From Proteiniphilum sp. (lineage in GTDB: Bacteria > Bacteroidota > Bacteroidia > Bacteroidales > Dysgonomonadaceae), in assembly GCA_016839025.1 (NCBI GenBank), contig JADLKK010000021.1, forward strand, positions 1-34,076: a stretch of 34,076 nt of DNA, given 5' to 3'. Made by a program: the position numbers and the translations under genes. Position 1 is the first letter of the stretch; each line of letters starts with the position of its first letter. The notes under the pieces are model-generated. The model saw only the letters and a list, made by a program, of their open reading frames with translations. It searched no databases and had not been told where the DNA came from. Positions 24,495 through 31,654 of this stretch are shown in pieces.

Positions 24495-24864
24495 ATCTTT
24501 TCTCAGATTACTACGAATGGGTGTGATTTGAATCCATTTGACTTAAATTCCTTTCCAATAGAGTATAACAATGAGAAATTACAAAGGAGTATTGAGCCTC
24601 TTGTTTGTGATTATATGGCTGATTTAAAAGAGAATAAAAAGAGAAAAGAAAAAACATCAAAACAGACAGACCATATAGTTTATGAAGAGTTTTATCCTCG
24701 CAGATCCAAATCCATTCTTGACCAAATCGACACGGTATTGGCGGAGCATTATGGATTTACCGAGGAGGAGTTAGATTTTATCATTAACTACGATATCAAG
24801 TATCGCATGGGCAAGGCTTTGTTTGGAGAGGCCGATGATGAAAATGAGGAGGATGAGGATGATG
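24495..24864 (+). pseudogene. C-terminal remnant of a type II restriction-modification methylase (Eco57I-like)
   Basis: The reading frame resumes just after a TAA at 24492 with SQITTNGCDLNPFDLNSFP and continues to YEEFYPRRSKSILDQIDTV and LAEHYGFTEEELDFIINYDI, then KYRMG and an acidic tail. HYGFTEEELDFIINYDIKYRMG is the characteristic end of large Eco57I-type restriction-modification methylases found in Bacteroides relatives. Everything before the last 120 or so codons, including the methylase domain and NPPY motif, is missing, so the piece cannot modify DNA. The longest start in frame is a TTG at 24528 and no ribosome site is evident. Base composition is visibly more AT-rich than the neighbours. 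The acidic tail runs directly into the AlbA-type remnant. Confidence 0.75.
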
Positions 24865-25911
24865 GAAACGTTTTTGGGCTTAAATGCTCAGAACCTGATG
24901 CAACTCAAACAAAACGTGGTTACTGCATTGAACAATCCTGATGTTATTAACCCGCCTGTTGCCTTAGCTATTAATGAGGTTACCTATGGAAATAACACCT
25001 TGCTTTACATCAGCGTGCCTGTCAGTTCGTTTATCCACAAGCACGGGCAAGTAATTTACGACCGGGAGAACGACAGTGATTGTAGGATATCAGACCCAGC
25101 ACGCATTGCTGAAATGTAGGCTCGGAAGCGCAATGCGTATACAGCGAATCAAATCTTCCCCAAGCTACGAATCGAGGATTTAGATGAAACACTATTTGAG
25201 AAGGTTAAGTCAAGAATTACATCGGTGAACACCAATCATCCATGGCTAGCAGTAGGCTACTCCAATGAACGTATATTAAGAGACGCACGTTTTCTTCGAA
25301 GAGATTTTACCACTGGCGAAGAAGGTCTGACCTTAGCGGCAACTTTGGTATTTGGCACAGATGATGTGATCGGCAATTTATTGCCGGCTTACCGTATAGA
25401 TATATTGGTCAGAAGAGAAAACAAAGACCATTATGACGATAGGCTCCTACTAAAAACCAACCTGATTGATTCTTACTTACAATCGTTGCAATTCATTAAG
25501 AACCAATGGCCGGAAAAGTTTTGGCAAGATACAAATGGAAACCGAAAAGATTTGCGCGAACTTATTTTCCGAGAGTTGGTGGCTAATATTGTTATTCACC
25601 GCGAGTATAACAGTGCCACGCCCACAGAGGTAGTTGTTTATGAAGACCGTGTTGAGGCTACCAACCCAAATCGCAGAAGGTTTACAGGTCCATTGGACTT
25701 GGAGACTTTTGAGGCTGGACCAAAGAATCCAAACCTACGTGCATTCTTTAATATCCTTACCTGGGCAGATGAAATTGGGTCAGGTATCCGCAACATGAAT
25801 AAGTTTGTAGCCTACTACACAGGTGGTGCCCACCCGGTTTTTATTGATATCGTTTGTGGAAAACATTCACAGATAGAAAAAGATGTATATGCACCCATGA
25901 ATTCAGTTTGA
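24861..25911 (+). pseudogene. broken AlbA_2/Schlafen-type ATP-binding protein (frameshift, in-frame stop, both ends truncated)
   Basis: Pieces in one protein order: DDGNVFGL in one frame, then NAQNLMQLKQNVVTALNNPD (AlbA_2 domain) in the next frame, IHKHGQVIYDRENDSDCRI, an in-frame TAG at 25117-25119, then ARKRNAYTANQIFPKLRIED and a GHKL-type ATPase-like half with LRELIFRELVANIVIHREYN, VEATNPNRR, PNLRAFFNIL and DEIGSGIRNMNKF. Intact relatives are putative transcriptional regulators or ATP-binding proteins of about 450-500 residues. Here the start of the AlbA_2 domain is missing, one extra A at 24882-24884 shifts the frame, a codon that is Tyr in relatives is a stop, and the end (after PVFID) departs from the family and stops early. 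The fragment 25225-25911 alone could still be translated but lacks the DNA-binding part. Confidence 0.8.
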
Positions 25912-25963
25912 TCATTCACTTCTACTACTGATGTTTTACAGTTGCATGTAGGACCGTATGTTT

Positions 25964-27097
25964 TTACCTGAAAGATCTCAGCACGATTCTGAAGGTAGTG
26001 CCTTTATCCAATTCCGACTTCAAAACAAAGATTTTACCTTTGTGGTTCACCTCCACGATCCGTTTCACCAAAGTAAGGCCAAGTCCCCACCCCCGCTCTT
26101 TGGTGGTGTAACCGGGGGTGAAGATCTCTTTTTGCTTTGACCGTGGAACACCCTTGCCGGTATCTGCCACATCAAATAAAACACGGTCATTTTTTTCCGT
26201 CAGCCTGAATGTGATGGTTCCCTCACCTTTCATGGCATCTGCCGCATTCTTCGTGAGATTCTCAATCACCCAGACAAACAACGGCTCATTGATTGATACC
26301 AGTACAGGCTCTGCGGGGAACAACAATGAAAAAACAATCTTATCTGACAACCGCTTTTCGAGATATGAGAGTGACCGTCTCACCACCTCTCTTATGTCTG
26401 CCGAATGCATGTCAGCTGTTGAGCCGATCTTGGAGAAACGTTCGGCTATCATCTGCAAACGGGCTGTATCCTTCTCAATCTCAGCCAGCAGTGCGACATC
26501 CACCTCTTTCAACTTCAGATACTCCGTCCAGGCAATCAGCGATGAGATGGGAGTCCCCAGCTGATGAGCCGTCTCCTTCGACAACCCCACCCAGACACTG
26601 TTTTGCTCGGCACGTTGAGAGCGGTTCAGTGCAAAGAATGCAAGTCCGATAAAGAGAGCAATGACAAACAACAGTACGTATGGATAAAACTGAAGCTGCC
26701 GTAAGGTATAGGAGTCATCAAAATAGAGCGTCTGTCCTAACTCTGTCAGCCTCACGGGTTCATGTCTGCTGGCAAACTGTTTCATCTTGTCACGAAGAAA
26801 AACAGCGGTATCCTCATCCGGTAGTTTGATGTTGTGCGACTCAAGCCTTCCGCTTTGCTCATCATGGAGTATCACAGGTATAGACCTGTTTCCCTGCAAT
26901 ATGCTTAACACCAGCGACAGATCTGCATCAGGCACATCACGTGAGATCGATTCCGCAGCCATGGCCCATATTTCCATCTTCTGTCGCTCCTCCTGCGAGA
27001 GCTCCTTCACCAGTTTTGCTGACACCAGGAGGGAGAGGATGCCAACAACCGTTGCAAGGATTACAAACAGATAGGAAAGGATTTGACGGGAATACAT
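25964..27097 (-). CDS. membrane sensor histidine kinase without neighbouring regulator
   Basis: A 377-residue sensor kinase. Two membrane helices (about 7-28 and 139-158) enclose a periplasmic sensor region of about 110 residues without a recognised domain; there is no evident HAMP domain. The phosphoacceptor is in GLSKETAHQLGTPISSL (His178), the H-box version common in Bacteroidota. The ATP-binding part shows VIENLTKNAADAM (N box), VADTGKGVP (G1), IFTPGYTTK (F box) and GWGLGLTLVKRIVE (G2). No response regulator gene is adjacent, so its partner is elsewhere. ATG 27097 is preferred over ten extra upstream codons. It follows the rsmF-type gene by 37 bases and probably shares its transcript. Confidence 0.9.
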   Translation of the reverse strand: MYSRQILSYLFVILATVVGILSLLVSAKLVKELSQEERQKMEIWAMAAESISRDVPDADLSLVLSILQGNRSIPVILHDEQSGRLESHNIKLPDEDTAVFLRDKMKQFASRHEPVRLTELGQTLYFDDSYTLRQLQFYPYVLLFVIALFIGLAFFALNRSQRAEQNSVWVGLSKETAHQLGTPISSLIAWTEYLKLKEVDVALLAEIEKDTARLQMIAERFSKIGSTADMHSADIREVVRRSLSYLEKRLSDKIVFSLLFPAEPVLVSINEPLFVWVIENLTKNAADAMKGEGTITFRLTEKNDRVLFDVADTGKGVPRSKQKEIFTPGYTTKERGWGLGLTLVKRIVEVNHKGKIFVLKSELDKGTTFRIVLRSFR

Positions 27098-27134
27098 GGA
27101 ATGATAAAAATGATGGATGTTAATCAATAGATCG

Positions 27135-28544
27135 TCATGAGAGTATCTCAGTTATTGGTTCCGGCAGGTAACCGCTTCGTATGCGCCACTCCTTCGGATA
27201 AAGGTTGTTCGCCCTGTTTCCGATGTTCTTTGCAAAGCCGAGTGGTTCTCCCTGATAGGTGAGCAAAACGAATCCCCTCGGCACATCTGTTAGCGTGAGA
27301 GCTTCGTGTCGTAAGAAAGCGATGGCCTCATCATAGCTCAACTCGTGGCTGTTGAATGCTTCGCGGTTCAGCTCACTGCTCATAGCAACCGCATGTGAGG
27401 GGATAAGGTCTTTTCCTTTCCTCTCGCCGATTGGAATGCCCATGGTGAGAACCTTCAACCGCTCTTTCAACTGGAGCATTATTTCAACATATGCTGCAGG
27501 CAGGGCAATGATCTGATTCTCCATTTCCACGAAACGAAACAATTCCGGAAAATTGATCCATCCGGCAAAAGCAGTGAGATCCTTTACAAACGGGGAGGAT
27601 CGCTGTTTCCCTTTTTTGGAGGTGTATGCGGGGTGTGGAGCGTATTCCCTTTTATCTGAATCCCTTTTCCGCAACAGGGTGACAAACAGCCCCTCACCAC
27701 TGCTCTTGTGGGGTAGAAAGCGGTAACTAACCGCATCATGCATTAGTGAGGGAGTGATATTCCACGCCTCTTCAATCTCGACTTCTATAAATGATGCGCC
27801 CAAATCGTGTGCCGCCCAAAGAGCGTTCTCCTCGTTCTCAGAGCTGTTAAAGGTGCAGGTGCTGTAGACCAGCACCCCTCCGGGCTTGAGTGCAGGCCAC
27901 ACATCAGAGAGGATATCCTTTTGCCGGGCAGCACACATCGCCACGTTCTGCGTCGACCACTCCTCTATGGCAACCGCATCCTTGCGGAACATACCCTCTC
28001 CCGAACAGGGTGCATCCACCAGGATCAGATCAAACTTCTCAGGAAATGCAGTGAAGTCGCGGGGATGGTTATTGGTTACCACACTGGCGGAATCACCAAA
28101 CTTGGTCATGGTTTCAGAAAGGATCTGCGCACGCTGGTGTATCAGCTCATTGCTCACCAGCAAGCTACCCTTTGGCAGTGCGGAGAGCAGACTGACCGAC
28201 TTACCGCCGGGGGCACCACATAGATCCAGACAGATGGCAGGCTCCTTCATCAGTTGCCGCACCACCTGCTCCACGAACATGGAGGAGGCCTCCTGCACAT
28301 AGTAGTAACCGGCATGAAAGAGCGGATCGAAGGTGAAGGCAGGGCGCTCCTCCAGGTAATAGCCCCAGCCTGACCAGGGCACCGGCTTCACAGGCACTTT
28401 GAAATCCAAAGGATTCCTTTTCAGCTTGTGCGGGTTCAGACGAATCGTTACCGGACCATCGCTGTCCAGTGCCTCGAATAGCTGCACCGAGTCATTACCG
28501 AGCAGTGACTGCATGGAGAGGATGAAATCTTCCGGGAGTTTCAT
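27135..28544 (-). CDS. RsmF/NSUN-type rRNA cytosine-C5 methyltransferase
   Basis: A 469-residue SAM-dependent RNA m5C methylase of the RsmF (YebU) group, which in E. coli methylates 16S rRNA C1407. The Rossmann core has the SAM loop LDLCGAPGGKSVSL (about 106-119), the motif IV Cys in VDAPCSGEGMFRKD (Cys180) and the motif VI catalytic Cys in VYSTCTFNSSENEENA (Cys230). Residues 1-95 contain the N-terminal RNA-binding part (TIRLNPHK). The C-terminal region (about 310-465) ends with a PUA-like segment (RGFVLLTYQGEPLGFAKNIG, NNLYPKEWRIRS), as in RsmF. Target C1407 is inferred from the family. Confidence 0.92.
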   Translation of the reverse strand: MKLPEDFILSMQSLLGNDSVQLFEALDSDGPVTIRLNPHKLKRNPLDFKVPVKPVPWSGWGYYLEERPAFTFDPLFHAGYYYVQEASSMFVEQVVRQLMKEPAICLDLCGAPGGKSVSLLSALPKGSLLVSNELIHQRAQILSETMTKFGDSASVVTNNHPRDFTAFPEKFDLILVDAPCSGEGMFRKDAVAIEEWSTQNVAMCAARQKDILSDVWPALKPGGVLVYSTCTFNSSENEENALWAAHDLGASFIEVEIEEAWNITPSLMHDAVSYRFLPHKSSGEGLFVTLLRKRDSDKREYAPHPAYTSKKGKQRSSPFVKDLTAFAGWINFPELFRFVEMENQIIALPAAYVEIMLQLKERLKVLTMGIPIGERKGKDLIPSHAVAMSSELNREAFNSHELSYDEAIAFLRHEALTLTDVPRGFVLLTYQGEPLGFAKNIGNRANNLYPKEWRIRSGYLPEPITEILS

Positions 28545-28563
28545 TGGGCAGATCTTTTGTTTG

Positions 28564-28571
28564 CAAAGATA
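28564..28571 (-). promoter_or_regulatory. -7 box upstream of the rsmF-type gene
   Basis: The minus strand reads TATCTTTG, a perfect TAnnTTTG, with a predicted start near 28558 and a short leader of about 14 bases. The divergent promoter for the isomerase-like gene lies 59 bases away. Confidence 0.5.
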
Positions 28572-28629
28572 AAGGATTTTTGCAGAATCGTTTTCAGTTG
28601 TTTCTTTAATGAGCCTAACGAAAAAAAGT

Positions 28630-28637
28630 TAACTTTG
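28630..28637 (+). promoter_or_regulatory. -7 box for the exported isomerase-like gene
   Basis: TAACTTTG is a perfect TAnnTTTG. The transcript is expected near 28643, with a leader of about 27 A-rich bases to ATG 28670. The -33 candidate is poor (TTTA at 21-base spacing). Confidence 0.5.
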
Positions 28638-28669
28638 TGAATTGACAGAATCATCAAAAAAAAATCAAT

Positions 28670-29506
28670 ATGAAAAAAATGCTATTTATCGCGGGACTGC
28701 TCTGCTCCCAGCTGATTATTTCGCAGGAAAGGCCTGACCCGCAACCAGCACCCGACAACTTCGAACAATTCAGCGTGGGTATGGCCGGCTATACTTTTGT
28801 GAATTTTGACCTGGACAAGACGTTGGAGATCATGGAGAAATGCGATGTGAAATACCTTTGTATCAAGGATTTTCATCTTCCCCTCAAAAGCACGGATGAA
28901 GAAATCGCGGCTTTCCATGCCAAACTTCAATCGAAAGGTGTGACAGGCTACGCCGTAGGGCCTATCTATATGCGGTCGAAGGAGGAGGTTGACAACGCAT
29001 TTGAATATGCAAAACGGGTTGGTGTGAAATTGATTGTGGGTGTACCCAACTATGAGCTGCTGCCATATGTAGACCGCAAAGTGAAAGAGTATGATTTTCA
29101 ATATGCCATTCACCTTCACGGACCGGACATGCCATTGTATCCCGATGCTGATGATGTCTGGAACAACGTGAAAGATCTCGATGCGAGGATAGGTATGTGT
29201 CTCGATGTGGGGCATGACACACGCAACGGAAAAGATCCGGTGAAGGATCTGGAGAAATACCATACCCGCGTGTTTGACATTCACATCAAAGATGTGACAG
29301 GACCAACCAAAGCTGGTTATTCAGTTGAAATCGGCCGCGGCATCATCGATTTTCCTGCCTTTGTCAACATGCTCCGCAAAGTAGGCTATAGTGGTGTCTG
29401 CAGCCTTGAGCACGAAAGGAACATGAAAGATCCCTTTCTGGGAATTGCGGAATCGATCGGCTATTTCAGAGGGGTGATTGCTGCGACGAAAGAGGTTGAC
29501 AATTAA
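28670..29506 (+). CDS. exported sugar-phosphate isomerase/epimerase-like TIM barrel protein
   Basis: A 278-residue protein of the xylose isomerase-like (AP endonuclease 2) TIM barrel family. Residues 1-18 are a typical signal peptide (KKMLFIAGLLCSQLIIS), so it probably works in the periplasm. Barrel strands with putative metal ligands are visible: YAIHLHGPD, IGMCLDVGHDTRNG, VFDIHIKDVTG and GVCSLEHERN. Family members isomerise or epimerise sugars and inositols; in Bacteroidota exported versions are often annotated hypothetical isomerases near polysaccharide loci, but none is present here. The Nudix gene follows 133 bases later on the same strand, with no strong terminator seen between them. 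Confidence 0.86.
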   Translation: MKKMLFIAGLLCSQLIISQERPDPQPAPDNFEQFSVGMAGYTFVNFDLDKTLEIMEKCDVKYLCIKDFHLPLKSTDEEIAAFHAKLQSKGVTGYAVGPIYMRSKEEVDNAFEYAKRVGVKLIVGVPNYELLPYVDRKVKEYDFQYAIHLHGPDMPLYPDADDVWNNVKDLDARIGMCLDVGHDTRNGKDPVKDLEKYHTRVFDIHIKDVTGPTKAGYSVEIGRGIIDFPAFVNMLRKVGYSGVCSLEHERNMKDPFLGIAESIGYFRGVIAATKEVDN

Positions 29507-29639
29507 AATAGTTTTACCTTCCCTGGCATTACACATGGATGATCTGCTTGATAATCATCCCTTTTATCCAATTAAGATCCGGGAGAAAACCACACATACT
29601 CCTTTTTCCGAAAAGGGGTTCCGAAAAAAACGGTCAACA

Positions 29640-30212
29640 ATGAAAAATATCCTGTCCCCCCTGCCCTGGAAAGTGCTTGAAAGTGAATACCTGCACAAGA
29701 GGCCCTGGCTTACCGTGCGAAAAGAGAAACTGGAGATGCCCAACGGCAATGTGGTGCACGATTACTTTGTGCTGGAATACCCCAACTGGGTAAATATCAT
29801 CGCCATCAACAGGGAAGGCAAGTTTATACTGGTGGAACAATACCGCCCCGGTATCGGTGAAACCTGCATTGAGCTGTGCGCCGGTGTATGTGAAAAAGAG
29901 GATCCCTCTCCACTTGCCTCTGCACAAAGAGAGTTGCTGGAAGAGACCGGTTACAGCGGGGGGCACTGGAAGGAGTTTATGCGTGTCGCCCCCAACGCCA
30001 GTGCAGCCAACAACTACTCCTGGTGCTTTATCGCCGAAGGTGTGGAGAAAACCGGTGATCAGGCACTGGAAGAGTCGGAAGATATCACAGTACATCTCTT
30101 TTCCTACGATGAGGTGAAGGCACTGCTTAGAAGCGATCAGATTGTTCAGGCAACCATGGCCGCCCCATTGTGGAAATATTTCGCGACAAATGACATCCAA
30201 AAAATACCATGA
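29640..30212 (+). CDS. Nudix hydrolase, ADP-ribose pyrophosphatase-like
   Basis: A 190-residue cytoplasmic Nudix protein. The box appears as AGVCEKEDPSPLASAQRELL followed by EETGY: the RExLxEETGY half with the metal-binding Glu residues is intact, but the spacing from its Gly to the RE is one residue longer than the standard G-x5-E-x7-RE pattern. The preceding strand INREGKFILVEQYRPGIGET is the usual ADP-ribose pyrophosphatase feature (V-x-QYR). Such enzymes cleave ADP-ribose or related nucleotide sugars. ATG 29640 gives a normal start; the frame is open back into the isomerase gene, with another ATG at 29535. A 6-base hairpin CCTTTT/AAAAGG sits at 29601-29616 ahead of it. Its stop overlaps the start of the second rhomboid (ATGA). 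Confidence 0.87.
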   Translation: MKNILSPLPWKVLESEYLHKRPWLTVRKEKLEMPNGNVVHDYFVLEYPNWVNIIAINREGKFILVEQYRPGIGETCIELCAGVCEKEDPSPLASAQRELLEETGYSGGHWKEFMRVAPNASAANNYSWCFIAEGVEKTGDQALEESEDITVHLFSYDEVKALLRSDQIVQATMAAPLWKYFATNDIQKIP

Positions 30213-30865
30213 TCACCATCACCATCATTGTGCTTACCTCCATCGTCTCCATCCTCGCATTCCGAAACAACGCAATGATGGAGAGGATGATCTTTTATCC
30301 TCCTGCAGTCAGAAGGGGTGAATGGCACAGGCTGTTGACCTACGGTCTCCTGCACGCCGATTACATGCATCTTCTCTTTAACATGTTCACACTCTATTTC
30401 TTTGCAACGGATATTGAGCAGATATGCAAAACACAACTGGGTGAGCGTATGGGCGCGCTCTGCTTTATCATCCTCTACCTCTCCGCCATGTTGGTCTCCA
30501 TCCTGCCCACATACTTCAAACAGAAAGAGAACAGATCCTATCATGGCCTGGGTGCATCGGGAGCCGTCTCGGCAATGATCTTTGCATATATGCTGATCAA
30601 CCCGATGCACTTCATGGGCATCCTCTTTATCCCGGTGATGCTGCCCGCATTCCTTTTCGGCATAATCTTTATGCTGATCTCCATCTCGCTGGATAAAAAA
30701 GAGCAGGGGGGCATCAATCACTCAGCTCATATCACCGGAGGTGTTTACGGCTTTCTCTATATGATTGTACTATTCTACCTTCTGGCAGATATAAAACTGA
30801 TTGAATCATTCTTCCGTCAGATAAGGATTGATTCTCTCTCCGACCTGTTCCATCTCGGTTTTTAA
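30209..30865 (+). CDS. rhomboid-family intramembrane serine protease (second copy)
   Basis: A 218-residue polytopic membrane protein with about six hydrophobic helices. The active site is complete: HLLFNMFTLYFF (H54..N58), Ser117 in HGLGASGAVSAMIF, and His174 in NHSAHITGGVYGF. It differs clearly from the rhomboid at 15609-16250 in sequence and length, so it is a paralogue of another subgroup rather than a recent duplicate. Its ATG overlaps the Nudix stop by 4 bases, so the two are translationally coupled, although no functional link is evident. The RsmI-like gene follows 75 bases later, with its own promoter. Confidence 0.9.
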   Translation: MITITIIVLTSIVSILAFRNNAMMERMIFYPPAVRRGEWHRLLTYGLLHADYMHLLFNMFTLYFFATDIEQICKTQLGERMGALCFIILYLSAMLVSILPTYFKQKENRSYHGLGASGAVSAMIFAYMLINPMHFMGILFIPVMLPAFLFGIIFMLISISLDKKEQGGINHSAHITGGVYGFLYMIVLFYLLADIKLIESFFRQIRIDSLSDLFHLGF

Positions 30866-30902
30866 CAAGATAACCGGGGAAAGGAAGCTACCCATTGCCA
30901 TA

Positions 30903-30926
30903 TTTTGTCTATTTTTGTAGACAAAA
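30903..30926 (+). promoter_or_regulatory. promoter -7 box inside a perfect 9-base inverted repeat (operator candidate)
   Basis: TTTTGTCTA (30903-30911) and TAGACAAAA (30918-30926) are perfect inverted repeats around a 6-base loop TTTTTG. A perfect TATTTTTG -7 box (30910-30917) lies within. A transcript would start near 30923, giving a short leader to ATG 30941. The palindrome could bind a dimeric regulator that blocks the promoter, or be a weak hairpin after the rhomboid gene. The -33 position has no TTTG. Confidence 0.5.
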
Positions 30927-30940
30927 GGTCTGCAAGCGAA

Positions 30941-31654
30941 ATGGAGAATCCCTCACTTTTTTTGATACCGGTGACGCTGGGAGAGACCCCTGTTGATCGG
31001 GTGATCCCTACTTACAACACAAGGGTGATATCTCAACTGAGATATTTCATCGTCGAGAACATTCGCTCGGCTCGCCGTTTCTTAAAACAGTGCGATCCCG
31101 GTATCGACATCGATGCCTGCACGTTTTATGAGCTGAACAAGCATACCGACAAATCCCGCATCAGCAGCTTTCTCCTCCCTATGCAAAACGGTACAAGCAT
31201 GGGAGTCCTCTCCGAAGCCGGCTGTCCTGCCGTGGCTGATCCCGGCGCTGATGTGGTTGCCATCGCCCAACGGAAGGGATACAGGGTCACCCCTCTGGTG
31301 GGACCCTCTTCCATTCTAATGGCAGTGATGGCATCCGGATTCAACGGCCAGAGCTTTGCTTTTCACGGCTACCTTCCAATTGATGGAGGTGAGCGGGCAA
31401 AAAAACTCAAACAGCTGGAAGCTCGTTCCTACAGTGAAGATCAGACACAGTTGTTCATCGAGACACCTTTCCGGAATCACAAACTGGCAGAGGATATCCT
31501 TCAGCACTGTAAATCCGGGACCATGCTCTGCATAGCGATGAATATATCATGTGAAGATGAGTATATTGTGACCCGCACTGTGAAAGCATGGAAGGGAAAA
31601 CTGCCAGAGATGCAGAAAAGACCCTGCGTCTTTCTCCTATACAAAGGATCATGA
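30941..31654 (+). CDS. SAM-dependent tetrapyrrole-methylase-family protein (RsmI-like)
   Basis: A 237-residue protein of the SAM methylase family that includes RsmI, which 2'-O-methylates 16S rRNA C1402. Visible motifs: LFLIPVTLGETPVDRVIPTY at the N-terminus, then VLSEAGCPAVADPGADVVAI (the (S)D/EAGxPxxxDPG substrate loop) and VTPLVGPSSILMAVMASGFN, and late FIETPFRNHKLAEDIL. Genuine RsmI has G-x-G-D-P/AGTPG-type loops and about 270-290 residues; this shorter version is the Bacteroidota subgroup, and its target is not certain. The frame is open to a TTG at 30905, but that would overlap the palindromic promoter, so ATG 30941 is chosen. The stop overlaps the murB start (ATGA). Confidence 0.87.
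   Translation: MENPSLFLIPVTLGETPVDRVIPTYNTRVISQLRYFIVENIRSARRFLKQCDPGIDIDACTFYELNKHTDKSRISSFLLPMQNGTSMGVLSEAGCPAVADPGADVVAIAQRKGYRVTPLVGPSSILMAVMASGFNGQSFAFHGYLPIDGGERAKKLKQLEARSYSEDQTQLFIETPFRNHKLAEDILQHCKSGTMLCIAMNISCEDEYIVTRTVKAWKGKLPEMQKRPCVFLLYKGS

Noticed and set aside
29601-29616. Hairpin CCTTTT/AAAAGG before the Nudix gene as a terminator
   Set aside because: Only six A/T-rich pairs and no T run after it on either strand; at most a leader hairpin.
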